Shown here: piece by piece, positions 24,648 through 36,840 of the stretch
Numbering within the stretch: the first letter of the stretch is position 1
Layout of the letters: every line of letters starts with the position of its first letter
NCBI GenBank assembly: GCA_037577475.1
Contig: CM075184.1
Span: forward strand, 13,352,594-13,416,593
Source: Chaunax sp. Z400
Taxonomy: Eukaryota; Chordata; Actinopteri; Lophiiformes; Chaunacidae
Direction: 5' to 3'
DNA length: 64,000 nt
Notes under the pieces: model-generated
What the model was told of the DNA's origin: nothing
Databases searched by the model: none
What the model saw: the letters and a program-made list of their open reading frames with translations, nothing else
Translations under genes and position numbers: made by a program

Positions 24648-24955
24648 CAGGGGTTTTCAAACTAGGACCAACAGGACATCTTGATTGGGTTTTAGGGCTC
24701 CCCATCAAAAGGAGGATCAGATTATTTTAATATTTATCACTTGTTTTAAAACTAGGAATAACATGGAAATAAATAGGATTGGCTATTTTGATTAAATGTA
24801 ATTTGTATTTGTTATTTGGAATAATCATTGATTGACTATTTTTTTTTATATAAAAATGAAATAAATAATCATAGAGGATTTAAAAAACCTCTCAAAGTGT
24901 CAGCCTGTGATTTAATCTTTGTTTTCCTTGACATAAAAATGTTTGAGAACCCCTG
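24648..24955. mobile_element. hAT/Charlie-like MITE
   Basis: Begins CAGGGGTTTTCAAACTAGG and ends ATGTTTGAGAACCCCTG, an inverted pair with the CAGNGGTTNTCAAACT termini typical of the hAT-Charlie group. About 308 bp, non-coding. The flanks (TTCAAAGA and TAGTATTA) do not form a clear 8-bp target duplication, so it is old or the edges are worn. Confidence 0.65.
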
Positions 24956-25555
24956 TAGTATTATGGGGCCTCCATAAAAGCCTCCTGATCATGTTTTCTT
25001 GCAGACTGGTCCATAGTAGAAGGCACTTTATCATATTTTATTTACTATGGAGGCATTCAAGAGGGCATTTTGTCCATTTTGGAGTATATTAGAGCCTTAA
25101 GCACAAGTTTTTAGCTTCTGCCAATAAGCATTCCTCAATAAAAACTTAACAAAACATGTAAGTTGTGTGGGATCATGGGATTTGTTGGCTTCATTGTTAA
25201 GGACCAATGAAACCAATGAAAATCTATCTGACATGAGTCAGGCACAGACAAGGTTATGTTTCAAAGGTTTAGTGATGTTACTCTGTTACGCTGAAGTCAC
25301 CAACCAAACAAAATGTTACCTTGAATAAAATCACTGATTTCTCTAGATCTACGTTGGTCAAAATGACATGAATTTAAGTTTGTGTTTGACTCATAGAAAC
25401 TCTAGTGAACTAAACTGTTCTTGAATGAAGTGAAAGTCATGGTACATCAATCAGAAGAGACTGGTTTTGTGACTCAAAGGAATTGTTGTTATTATCATAG
25501 ATTTTATGTTGCTAGTTTATGAAACTGATCAAAAATGTATTAACATTAATGATAC

Positions 25556-25600
<45 letters not shown>

Positions 25601-26947
25601 CTGTCAGTAGTTGGATGTTTACATCATTGCCAGTAGCTGGAGGCAGTGTGTTACAGGTAGAGCTTATAAATAGGTTATGCATAAGCATTACATTGCACAC
25701 TAAAATTACATGTAGCCTATAATATTTGTCAGAATGTAATGAGGACCTTCACTAAAACACATACGGTATGTTTACCACTGGTTGGACATACAGTTAAAAT
25801 TAGGCAACACAGAAAGGAAAGAAAATCAGCTCTGCTTTAAATATTTGACATGAAACATTGTGGATCATCAGTATACCTGTATACTTTACTGTTTGAGAGG
25901 CGACATTGTTAATTTCACTTTCTAAACATTTCTGTGTATTGTCACTTGACCAGCCTTTGCTGAGCCCTGACCCAACACCATCACCCATTTGGGATGAACC
26001 AGCAGCAGCAGCACCGGTCCTCACTTGTGCTGTTGTTGTTAAATGATATTTCTTCTTTATTTATTTATTTTATTTATTTATTCATATTTGAAGAATTGAT
26101 GGAGGAAGAATGCAGCTAGAGAGGTTTGTCAAGTGATGTATGTGTGGTGTATTTTAGGATTACACCACCCCAACCCGTACACAAACACACATATAATCAC
26201 TGTCTGTCTTTTGTCGCTGTCCTCTGACTCACACACACACACAGAAAACCCTGCTGAACTCCTCCTTAGGACAATAAGTGTGCAGTGAGGTGAGACTGCA
26301 GGAAGAAAAGCATTTATCCCAATGGAGTAGTGCTGATGACCCTCCCTGCTGGCTTTCTCTTGCTCTCTTTCTCCCTCGGGTCTAAAACAGGAAGTGTTTT
26401 TGTCAGTTGGACAGAGTCGTGGGGTGGGGGGAATTCAGGATTTGCGGGAGGCGGACCGCTGTCACACCACACACAGCTTTTTTAGGACACAGGCTGTACT
26501 TTTGACATGTGTCTACTGACATTACTCCCCCTCTCCACTGGCTAGGGTTGTCTCCCCCGCCTCACAGGGGTAATGGTGTGTGAGACAGGTCGAGAGATGG
26601 AGAGAGAATACGCTGTGTCTGTATGTGTGTGACAGAGAGAGAAAACAGAGCAACAGTGGACATAGAAAGAGGAAGAGCTTTTTTTTCCGCTGCAATTCTA
26701 GAAATTGCCTGTTAGTTATGGCGATGTTGTCACAAGCAGTGCAAACTATAGGGTATTTTAGAGTTTACATTTGTGTTAATTTAATTGTGCAGATTTTTCT
26801 GCATGTCTGTATTTGTGGGTATTTTTTATGTGTCCACACCAAAAACTAACTATGATGATCCACACTAACAAGCATGTGCTGCACACTCCAGCTGTGTCAG
26901 CAGATTACCAGTAGTTAAACAGATATTTATGACCTGATATTGCATTC
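24956..26947. other. intergenic with an AAT microsatellite
   Basis: No gene is supported. Holds (ATA)n at 25556-25599, a TTTATT-type stretch at 26055-26085 and short CA tracts. Small open frames lack domains. Confidence 0.5.
25556..25599. repeat. (ATA)n microsatellite
   Basis: About 14 trinucleotide units. It creates artefactual poly-Asn and poly-Leu frames. Confidence 0.97.
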
Positions 26948-27205
26948 CAGTTCATCCCAAGGGTGTTCGATGGGGTTAAGGTCAAGGATCTGTGCAGGCT
27001 AGTCAAGCTCTACCACACCAAACTCACCAAACCATGTGTTTATGGACCTTGCTTGTTGCAAGGGGCACAGTCATGCTGGAGCACAATTGGGCCTTCTCCA
27101 AACTGGTTCCAATAAGTTGGAAGCATAGAATTGTCCAAAATGTCTTGGTATGCTGAAGAATTAAAGATTTCCCTTCACTGGAACTAAGGGGCCTGTCCCA
27201 ACCCA
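26948..27205 (-). mobile_element. Tc1/mariner transposase relic
   Basis: On the minus strand the sequence reads AYQDILDNSMLPTYW, then QHDCAP, and further on PAQILDLNPIEHPWDEL. These match the region around the second catalytic Asp and the final Glu (DLNPIEH) of fish Tc1-like transposases. A TAG stop replaces the usual Trp before PAQ, and other stops interrupt. Only about 85 residues' worth survive. It abuts a LINE tail in the opposite orientation. Confidence 0.75.
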
Positions 27206-27480
27206 ACTCAATCACCGCTTCACCCCTATGCCCTCTGGGCGCCGGTACAGAGCACTGAGGTGCAGAAGGGCCCACTTTGGTAAAAACCTGATCCCCGAGG
27301 TCATCACCACCTTGAACAGTAGACCGTGCTGGACTGCTGTCTGTCCATTTATGTCATCACTGTTTCGTTGTATTTCTGTCATTGTATGCATGAGTATGAC
27401 ATGTATGATGTGTGTAACATGTACAGTGCTGTGGAAAAGAATTCCCCCATGGGGACAATAAAGTCTAAAGTTTCTAAAGT
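27206..27480 (+). mobile_element. LINE 3' fragment (L2-like tail)
   Basis: The plus strand reads FTPMPSGRRYRALRCRRAHF then GKNLIPEVITTLNS, the conserved C-terminal end of fish L2-like reverse transcriptase ORFs. An AT-rich tail ends GGGGACAATAAAGTCTAAAG with a short imperfect repeat of that unit. The 5' part is missing. It is a different copy and variant from the one at 14100. Confidence 0.7.
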
Positions 27481-28440
27481 CTCTCTGCCTGTCAGTGTTG
27501 CTACTGCCCTGCATGCGTAATGCTGCCTGCACTTAAAGCCCCACCACCACCCCAACATCCACCTGTAGGCTCCAGTTAAGGCAGTCACAAAGTTTGCTCA
27601 TCACTCCCCAATGCCTCTATGTAAACATATCTGCGGGGAGTGATTAAGGTTGGAGACTAAACGCCAAACCCAAACTATTGTATGTTCTGCTGTGGTGATA
27701 ATAAACATTTCAAACTCATGAGTTGTCTGACTGAATTGTATTAAATCAATAATATAAGCACTACACTGATGGCCCTTCAAGCTCATGTTCTTCACAATTC
27801 TACAACATCTCTTTGAACTCTTGAAATAATTGAAGGGAAATAAGCAGTACAGTACTTCCTAGCTTATTTTCTGGTGTTTTTGCAATGAGCTTTTCAGTCC
27901 TCATGTAACTGCATTTACTGCAGAATCAGAATGCAGAATGTACACCTCACATTTAATGGAGTTGGGAAAGATTTGCATCTCGAACAACATTTAAGTGTTT
28001 ATGTTATTGGACAACTCAAGACTATTGCAGAGTTGGTGGTGTTAGGGTTAAACATGCATGGACAATGTGGCACAACATGTGGGTTCCTTTACCTTTAACA
28101 CAAACTGGAGGCATCCTTTTGTTGTACACCAATAATTATCTATGAAAAGTCTGAGCCTTCCAGTCATAATTACAACTTTGATGTTGACATGATGACTATG
28201 AGACTAGTAATTAACGCTGGTAATGAACGCTGCATTACTCAAGCACATTCTTTGTGTGCGGTGGCCTCTCCTTGGGTTGGGCCTTGTCAGTGATTCTTAT
28301 TATCACAGGCAGTAACTTCCAGCGCAGTGTTCACTTCGATGACCTCAGGGTGCATCTCTCCTTTTTGCTAGTTAAGCTGCTGCCTAATTGGACTGTAGTC
28401 GCAGCATGAGCTTTGGTGGTTTACAGCCGGGTGTTTTTGC
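27481..28440. other. intergenic, nothing recognised
   Basis: No gene or repeat family is supported in this stretch. Confidence 0.5.
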
Positions 28441-28885
28441 TGAGTGCTTAAAGAGGATGTGGGTGATCAACTCCAAGGACACATTATGGTTCTCTGTTGG
28501 AAAACAGACAATTGGTCACATTTGGTTTGGTGTGAGGTGTTGGCCCAAGTGATGGGGGTTCAAATATTTCAGGGTTTTTGGGGTAATGATGTCAACAGGC
28601 CGATCACTGATGTGAAGAAGTATCTGATTCTCTCTACATTGCAAGCCTTACCTGTCGTCAGTAGCTCTGATGTTCAGAGATCTCTGCACTCTCCTTCATA
28701 TGGTGTCTGGGCTCACCTTTAGAGGTAAGATGAGGAGCTCAGAAATCAGAGGGGGTCAGCTGCGGTTGTTCAGTCATGTGATCAGGATGTCTCCTGGTTG
28801 CTTCTTGGTAGAGGTATTCTTTATTTACACACTTCTGTTTATAACTGAGTGGAGGAAAATATTTCAGCTAAAAGAAAATATTTAA
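28441..28885 (+). mobile_element. decayed LINE reverse transcriptase fragment
   Basis: The plus strand near 28715-28815 reads GKMRSSEIRGGQLRLFSHVI then RMSPGCFLVEVF, resembling the SSEIREG...LRWFGHLIRMPPGRLPLEVF stretch found in fish LINE-derived repeats. The preceding 250 bases are open but unrecognised. The family (non-LTR class) is from memory and not tested. Confidence 0.4.
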
Positions 28886-31370
28886 CTATACATGCCAACC
28901 CAATCTTCCTTTACTAAAGAACCAGCATTAATCATCAGTGATGGAGCAGGCTGATTATTTGTCTCGTGTTTTGATGCTTTGAATTCCTTTGGGCTGGAAT
29001 CTCCACCTGCTCTGCCACACTGAATGAGCCATTTCCCCTTTCACCTCCCACTTTGCATGAAGCCCATAGAAAACCCAGGAACAGGCTCACACACATTTGC
29101 CTGTCACATTAACTTGGCACCTCACTTCCCTCTGGCCTATTAACCACTGTGACCCACCCAAACAAACGACCTGTTCATAGAGCACAAAGGCCTCTGGTTC
29201 TCTGTCAGCCTTCCGGCTTCATTTCACTGCTCCCTCTCCACTGTGACCTCCTCTAACCTTTACTTCCTCTTCTTTGTTTCCTTTTAAAAGTTACTTACTT
29301 TACGTCATTTCTTAATTTAAAACAAATTAGTTATGTTGAATGAGTACATTTTTACATTTTGTTTAAAAGGTCTTACTTGAAAAACATGCCATAATAATAA
29401 ATCCTCTATCGCCACATCCAACTTGACGGAAGATGTGGCTCTGGTTGTAAAATCTCATTCATGTCAAGAATAATAATTAAACCTTTATTTGTAAAGTATT
29501 TTTCAAAACAAATTCACAGCATGCTTCATACAGAATGTCTGAAATCAAACACACTTTTTCTTTCTTAGTTTCTGCCTTTGACAACATTCTCCAAAGAACT
29601 AAAAACTACCTTCGAAGGCGAATGATTATTCCAGTTGTTGCGGTTCAGCCGTTAACCTTAGTTTGCATGTCAGACCTCTGTCTGTCCCTGTTTTCATGTT
29701 TGCATCCTCACTTTCACTATCCAATAAGAAATGCAAGAAAAAAAGGATTGGAAGTTAATGGGTACGGCTTAAAGCAGTCTGAGCCGTCTAATAATATATG
29801 CATTAAAATACATGTGAATAAAATAAAGGCAGAGGAAAAGGTGAGTCTGTCAACTAGACTGTAGTTGATATTTTTCAACTACAAAGACAGACATATATAC
29901 CCAATAATACAGTGGGACTGAGGGATTTATGTGTAACTGACTGAGATGTCACCCAAATAATCTCAAAAGATTATATGGTGTTATTACAAAGGGTCCAGGT
30001 ATACACACGGAGACAGTGGAGCATCTTCTAAATCTTCTACAGTCTCTGATATCATCAAGAAAAATCCTAAAGGACTGAAAAACACTTCCACACACCATTG
30101 ATGTCATTACAGTATCATCCTTACAACCAGGCACGGCCTGTATGAGCAGCTCATGACGGCCACTTCACTGAACTGCTTCTTCCTCCACACAGACCATACA
30201 GCCAGGCCTGTGTTATTACATGGAGTTTGATAATGATCAATATTGATTGTAATGAAATTTGCTCTTCATTGTAGTATTTATTCATCTTTATGCTTGTGTT
30301 TCCTGAAAATAAATTCTTCTATTTATCAAATCCAGTCGTCACATTTTGGCGTCCTGTAAGAGTCGTAATGCTGTTTTAAAAAATCAGAGCAAAATTCATA
30401 CCTAATAGGTTGAAATAATTATTTTTGGATTGATGAACTTATATTTATTTGCTATTAAATACAAAACCAAAATAAATTTAACCTGGGAGTCACAGAAGTT
30501 GATAGTGCTTTGGATGGAACCAATCACAATGCTTGTGTAACAACTAACATGTGTCACATAGCTTCCATTCAATTTAATTTTACTTTTTTATTTTTAAAGC
30601 ATATGCATCTCATTCATTTAAAGTACATGTTTGATGTCAATGTTGATGTTGGGTTGGAGACCACCTGAATTTACCTCTTAGACCAGAGGAAGGAAAATGA
30701 CAGCTTGAGTTTACCCAAAACCAGCACACACAAATTAAAGTTTGCATATCTCTGCAATACAAATCTAGTGCTATGTTAATTAATTCAGTCTCTGACCTTA
30801 TAAAGCCCAAATGATTAATGGTGAAATTAAATGTATGTTGTCAGGTTTAGGTCAATAGATTTGTGTTAATAAACAATCACCCACTGAATAAGACCCAGAG
30901 GAACACGTTCATCTAATTGAAGTTGTTTTGATTATGTTCTGTCCCACATTCACCTTTTAGCTCTGTTTTGGTCTCCACCTCCTGTTACAAAATCCTGCAT
31001 CTTAAAATGAATAAAAACAAAACGTCACTTTCAAATGAACTGTGTTTACCAACAATGGTTTTATGAAGTGTTCCTGAGCCCATGTAGTAATATCTTTTAT
31101 ACAATCATGTGTTTCAGAGACCTCATCCTTGTGTATGAAGGACTGGGTAGAATGTTTCAGTCAGGTGTTTCTGAGCATTCTACGACTTTCCCAGTCTTTT
31201 GTTTCCCCTGTCCCACCTTGTTTGAAATATATCATTTTCAGAATGATGCATATATTTAAACTAGAGGGTACTCAGAGATCACATATCTCCGCAAAGCGAA
31301 TTTACGAATCCTACTACGGTGATGCAATGCCCGTCTTAGATCTTTACCATCTTCAGAATAAGCCTCAAAA
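28886..31370. other. intergenic, nothing certain
   Basis: AT-rich. A block at 28980-29260 is complex and non-repetitive. Sequence at 30290-30350 (AATAAATTCTTC then GGCGTCCTG) is LTR-like, but no repeat partner was found. No gene is supported. Confidence 0.4.
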
Positions 31371-31375
31371 TCTAA

Positions 31376-32540
31376 ACATCTGTTATCCTCCTTGGTCCAC
31401 CTTGAAAAATGTAATAGAAATCTGTTAAAAATTTTATGAAATCACTTTCTGTCTCCACTATGTGACACTATAGAGCATTAAGTAATTGTAATTCCTCTTC
31501 CAGTATATGAATTGAAGATCACACCATGAAAATTTCATGTAAATCAAATGATGTTTGTCACAAAAGGTTTACTTCCTGTTGTCAACAGGTGGCGCTATCA
31601 CTGTAGCTGCTTAATGACCTGTGGATGTTTTCAGGCCAGGACTCTTATCAAACACGTGAAGTGTTGGATAAAATGGGCCATGGACAGCGGACTTCCTGTT
31701 TTATGACAGATGAAATTAACTGCACTTCCATGTCCACAGCTTTCAAGTTATTCAAAAAACCTTGATAGGTTTTCACCATAAAGATGTTGAGATTATATTG
31801 ACCAAATGTCTTGTAGATCGGGTGCAATCTGCAGGAGGAGTTCCTTAAATTTAAAAAAAAAATGGTGAAAAATACACCTAATTTGCACAAAATAACTGAC
31901 TTCCCTTGGGTTCGGTCATGGCTCCAAGAGACTATTTTATAGAGCTTGATATCCTACACATACAGTATAGAATTTCATACGTCTTGGTGAAACACGTGGT
32001 TGGGGTTGTTCCTTTGAAATTTTATAGGGGGCAATATGGAGCCATTTTGATGAACACTCGCAATATTCACATTAAATTAAGGTGTTATAGCTCTTCTGAC
32101 ACAATTTGAGGTCAAAATGGTCAATGGACTAATACGGTAGATCAGAGCTACTATTTTTGATGTACTAGTACATCAAAGTATGAAATATTACATTTCTTGT
32201 TGCCACTAGGTGGCGCATGACTATTGCTGGATTTATTTATGAGGATGACTTCAGACTAAGTGGAATTTGGGGCAGATTGGACCATGGACAGTGGAGTTAT
32301 AACAACTTCCTGTTTCATGGCAAAATACTGTCTTGAAATTAACCGCGACGCCACACCAAATATGTCTCAAAATCTAATCACCTGTTCTCCTCCCTGGGGG
32401 CCACCATTCCACAAAATTTCATTGAGATCAGTTCAAAACTTTTTGAGTTAACTTGCTTACAAATACACACACACATAAACACACACACACACACAAAGCA
32501 AGCATGACCTGCTCCAACCCTCCTTAGCGGAGGTAAAAAG
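31376..32540 (+). repeat. two diverged copies of an interspersed repeat module
   Basis: Matching blocks recur in order. TGTTATCCTCCTTGGTCCACC (31379) pairs with TGTTCTCCTCCCTGGGGGCC (32384). GGTGGCGCTATCACTGTAGC (31590) pairs with GGTGGCGCATGACTATTGC (32210). GGCCATGGACAGCGGACTTCC pairs with ACCATGGACAGTGGAGTT. Each copy has the phrase ACTTCCTGTTTNATG. The end is a CA-rich tract followed by CTCCTTAGCGGAGGTAA. No coding sequence is visible. The family is not named. Confidence 0.5.
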
Positions 32541-33170
32541 GCAATGATGCTGATGAGGTACAACAATAAGATATGTTGTTGTTATACAGTTTGTTATTCC
32601 TAGGACTAGATGATTCAATCCCTTGGTAGTTACACTATCCTGATGGCATCTTGGCTTGTGGGAGACTTTGTGGGAGACTTGTGGGTGACGGTGGAGCCGG
32701 TTGTGTAGGGCGGCCGATGGATGAGAGCCTGGTTGTAGTTGGTTACTTCATCTGGATGCGTTGAGGTCTTCAGGAGGTGCCCAACCTTCACTGAGTGTTT
32801 CGGCCTTTATCCTCAACGCTCTCTGGTTGGCAGGCCGGCAGCGGTGGCCAGGTCACTGCCCCTCTTATCCTTTATGTTTACACAGCATCCCAGTTTTTTT
32901 GGAACTGGTGTAAATAATTTAGTTTGCTTTATGTCTTTGCTATTTTTGTGCTAAGCAAGTGACTTCAGATCAGTGTCTGCAGTAAACAGCAGCCTGTGGT
33001 GTAATCTGTTGGGTGGTTGACAGGATACTCAGCCTGAAGTGTGAGGAGCTGGAAAACCAACAGACAAACAGCCAAAAAGCTAAATTATGAAGCTTGGTTG
33101 TCTATGGATTAGTAGATGATCAGATGTTTATATAAAGATTATTTTTAAATTGGTCTAAGGTGCATGGGGA
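32541..33170. other. intergenic, nothing recognised
   Basis: No gene or repeat family is supported here. Confidence 0.5.
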
Positions 33171-33440
33171 TGCTCCTGCAGAGTTTCTCTGAAGTGGTAC
33201 TTTTGCCCTGTTATCTTAATTATCTCTGAGGACATCCTTGTTACCGCTTCAAATGATGGAGGAGGAAGGATGGAAGTTAATAATCATGTTCAATTAGAGC
33301 TCCTTCACCATTTAATTGAGCCATTCCGCTGTGCTAATTATTTATTTGTACCAATTATTTGCTTTGCTGAGCCTGTTAACCCCTGCTTTCACCTTGGCAG
33401 TTAAAGCGATTGCTGTGAGGATTCTTTCAACAATTTCCCT
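33171..33440. promoter_or_regulatory. candidate conserved non-coding element
   Basis: Complex, non-repetitive and densely loaded with ATTA/TAAT cores: ATCTTAATTATCTCTG, GTTAATAATCATG, TTCAATTAGAGCTCC, CCATTTAATTGAGCC, GTGCTAATTATTTATTTG, ACCAATTATTTGC. This is the richest cluster of homeodomain-like sites in the desert. An enhancer role is inferred, and the target would most simply be tle3. Confidence 0.4.
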
Positions 33441-33827
33441 TTAACTCACTTAATGAAAAAGGAAATTCTGTCTGTAGCTACTGTTCTGCTGTATATCAAC
33501 ACATATGACTTACTATGTATCACACAATGCATTTTTTACAAGAAATGTCTTTGTCTGTTGAGACACTATTTTGATTTTGGATGATTTTGGTCTGATCTTG
33601 ATGTAAAGGTCCAAAGACATCCCAAAAAACATCTTTTCAATAAAAAAGCTAACATGATTTCTCTTTGTTGCGAACCTAAACAAAACATCGACTAAACCTT
33701 GTTCCTTCTGTTTTGTGTTTCCACCTCCTCAGTAAGAGATGGTGATAGATAGAAAGGAGTCCAGAGTTTGGTGTCTGTGCTTTGTGCATCCTACTTTTGA
33801 ACACTCAAATCCTGTCCTCCTTAATAT
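33441..33827. other. intergenic, nothing recognised
   Basis: Ordinary AT-rich sequence. No gene or repeat family is supported. Confidence 0.5.
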
Positions 33828-34091
33828 TAAAGGGACAGTTTGACATTTTCGGAAAACAGTAACAAAATAGGACTTGTATGGATTAAACAGATTAAATATA
33901 AATCAATTATTGACCCTGAGATTTAACAAAAACAGGTCAGCTGTTTCTCCCTGTTTCCAGTCTTTATGCTAAGCTAAGCTATCTGGCTGCTAGCGCCATG
34001 ACAATATGGCAATGGTATTAGTCTTCTCTTAAACCTCTTGGTATGAAAGCAAATAAGTGTATTTCCCGATATATTAAATTATCTCTTTAAG
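33828..34091. mobile_element. teleost MITE with TTAAAG...CTTTAA ends
   Basis: Starts TTAAAGGGACAGTTTGACAT and ends with a worn inverse (GTATTTCCCGATATATTAAA then CTCTTTAA). Inside is the phrase TTATGCTAAGCTAAGCTA, which I recall from a very common fish repeat of the same layout. About 264 bp, non-coding. Confidence 0.6.
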
Positions 34092-36110
34092 TTTTACACT
34101 ATGAAAGCATTTAATTGGACTGTTGTCGTCTCATGACAGGGTCTACAAATAAATCTGGACATTTTGTGAAAGTGAGGGAAGGTCCAAATTCCTCAAGTGG
34201 TCACCATCATGGTCCATCACAGACATAATAAACTTCATTTTCCTATTGCTATCTATGGTTTTGCAATAATGGACAAAATTGTTGGCGAGCACACCGTCAT
34301 GAACCATTAAATGTCAAATGTTGTCATGTTGCAAATAGTCATAAAATCAGATAAGTTCCTAAAAAATATAGAAACGCTACTTGTTTGGCGCTCATATCGT
34401 AATGTTCAGTTTTTGTTGAGATCAGCTCAGAGAGGTTTTAGTTCAACTTTGTAATCTTAAAAAAAAAAAAGAATTTCTTATTATTTCAAGTGTTCGTCTT
34501 TCTCAGAAACGATGCAAATAACTACTGTTGCAATGGACACTACTGACCAGGACCAGGATTAACTGATTAAGTATAATAAATGGAGGAAAGCCTGTAAGTT
34601 ACTTCTGGCAGTCAACTCAATCTGCACTGCTATAAACGTGACAAGCCTCACTCTCCTCAACTGTCACCAAACACAGCCTCCAAAATTTCCTTGTGCCTGT
34701 CACTGCTGAGATCAGAGACTCAATGCCAAACTCCAATCAGATCTCAAAATTGTGAGTTGTCTGACTGAAAGAGACTTTAAACATTGATTTAGATAGTAGT
34801 AGTAGTGGCAGATAGTGAGTATTAAAGTTTTAAAGTGTGAAGTATTTCCCCCAAAAATCACAACACAGTTGCATCAACACCTCCATGATGAAAAACTGAA
34901 CATGAGAAGCGTTGGATAGCTAGTGTTTATCGCAAATCCATTGAATTGCATCATAGTGTGAGGTTACCGTTATTCTGACCACCTGCTGTACATGCAGTCA
35001 GTACTGACATATTTGATATTCAGTATCCAGTCAGTTACTCTTAGCTTCTGCCACTGTTCTGTTTTCTTTTATATCTGAATCCTTTTAAATCTCCCTCTGG
35101 CCGCTCCTGCACATATCATTTAGAAAATCCAGTTTAATCATTGTTCTCACCAGTCTGTGTGATCAAAGACGAGGGAAAGGCTTTTATAACAGTAAAAGCT
35201 TTGAATTATACATAACAATTTGGAAACTGAACAAACACACACACACAAAGCCCCTCTCAAATTTGATGCCCTGATGGTGAGTGGACTCGAGTGTCTGGTA
35301 TAGACTGATGAAAGCTTCTCATCTTTAGGGCAGGTCAGAAGACGAGGCGAGGCCTGAATACTATCAAAGGGACCCAAATGACCTCTGGGTGCTGAAGCAC
35401 CAGCACTCTCTGCCTCTACACAACCTCCCTTTAATCTCCCACTGCTCTCCGCAAGCACTTGGTTATCCAGTGAGTGAGAGACACAGGAGACAGCTTCTCA
35501 TTTTTTATGCTCTCGTCTAATTTTTTTTTCTTTTTTTTTTTAAAATACTGCACCCTCATACACTCCTCTCCATTTTTTCTTCAGGCTCCTTGGTTCAACA
35601 CACTCAGTGTGCTTATAGGAGCTGCCCCTGAAGAGGGGATACACAAAAAAGACAGATGAGGAAGGGTGTAATTGCTGACAATGGGAAGGAGAAATAGAGA
35701 CTGTGGAAGAGGAAGATGAAACGATAAAAGGCTGTCTCGATGAGAAAAGAAAGAAAAAGCTTGTCATTTCGCTCTCCATTTCATCTCACAGTGCTATAAA
35801 AGAGAGATGAAATCAGAAGGCTGTCAGGTAAAGGAGAGCAAAACCTTTGCTTCCCTGCTGAAATGGACCGAGGAGAGAGGTAGAGCGCCCTGCATCACAT
35901 CTCCTTCACAGAAAAAGCTCTTGACTGTCAGAAGAAGAAAAACATCTTGCTGCAGGATTGTACAGGCCAAACCTTTCAAAGTGGTAAGAAGCCTTTCCTG
36001 GAGAACAGTCAGCGTGAGGCATCGATGGAGGTAAAATGCTCTGTATGAATTGGATGATGTAAGAAAGGCTCATGTATGTTTTTTGGTAATACTTCTAAAA
36101 TTAGGCAGAT
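34092..36110. other. intergenic, nothing recognised
   Basis: No gene is supported. Holds A runs near 34458-34470 and T runs near 35521-35541. Short open frames lack domains. Confidence 0.5.
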
Positions 36111-36194
36111 ATACAGTACCAGTCAATAGTTTGGACATACCTTCCCATCCACTTGAATGGGAAACTGTGTCCAAATTTTTGACTGGTACTGTAT
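36111..36194. mobile_element. 84-bp Tc1-type hairpin MITE
   Basis: ATACAGTACCAGTCAATAGT at the left is mirrored by ACTGGTACTGTAT at the right. The whole element is one hairpin: TTTGGACATACCTTCCCAT against ATGGGAAACTGTGTCCAAAT. It has TA at its edges and a short loop around CCACTTGA. Palindromes with CAGTACCAGTCAAAAGTTTGGACA ends are common Tc1-derived elements in fish. Confidence 0.8.
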
Positions 36195-36840
36195 AAAAAA
36201 AACAGAGATAGAATGACATTCAATAGAGATGCATTTGTTCAACCAAAGCATTCTGACATTTTGGTTCTGTGCCTCCCTGCAGCTCAGCAAAAAAAAAAAA
36301 AAAGGAAAAAGGGAATTTGTACTAAAATGAAGACACAAACAGCTCTCTTCAATGTCCAACATCAACTCTTGCCATTTTTTTAACTACCACTTATAAAAAT
36401 ATCAAACCTGGACAAGTATGCCTAAGTGTCACAGTTTTCATGTGCTCGCAGTTATTTTTTGATCTCAGAAATATATGTGTGGTCAATCCAATCCGATGTG
36501 GATCTACATTTGATTTTATTTGCAGTTATTTATGTCATAAATCTGGATTGAAATCTATGTTGATACACTTTCAATGATTAGAAATCATACTCAGACCCAC
36601 ACGTGTACAGTAGACACAGTAAACTGCTCCACTTGTTTTATGAAGATACACTCAAGGTTGGTGGGGCTTATCTCTCAGACGTTGAGATGAGATCATTTTC
36701 ATTCTCAACAAACAGAATGAGGATTTTTCAGTGATCTTGTGATAGTGTCCACTTTTACAAATATTCATAGGCTTTGAACAATTTATATGCTCGCATAGAG
36801 TCATGGATAAAGTGACCCGGGATTTCAGTCGATACTTACT
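36195..36840. other. intergenic, nothing recognised
   Basis: No gene or repeat family is supported. Confidence 0.5.

Noticed and set aside
30290..30360. LTR end followed by a primer-binding-site-like TGGCGTCC
   Set aside because: The match is short and there is no second LTR or internal coding sequence.
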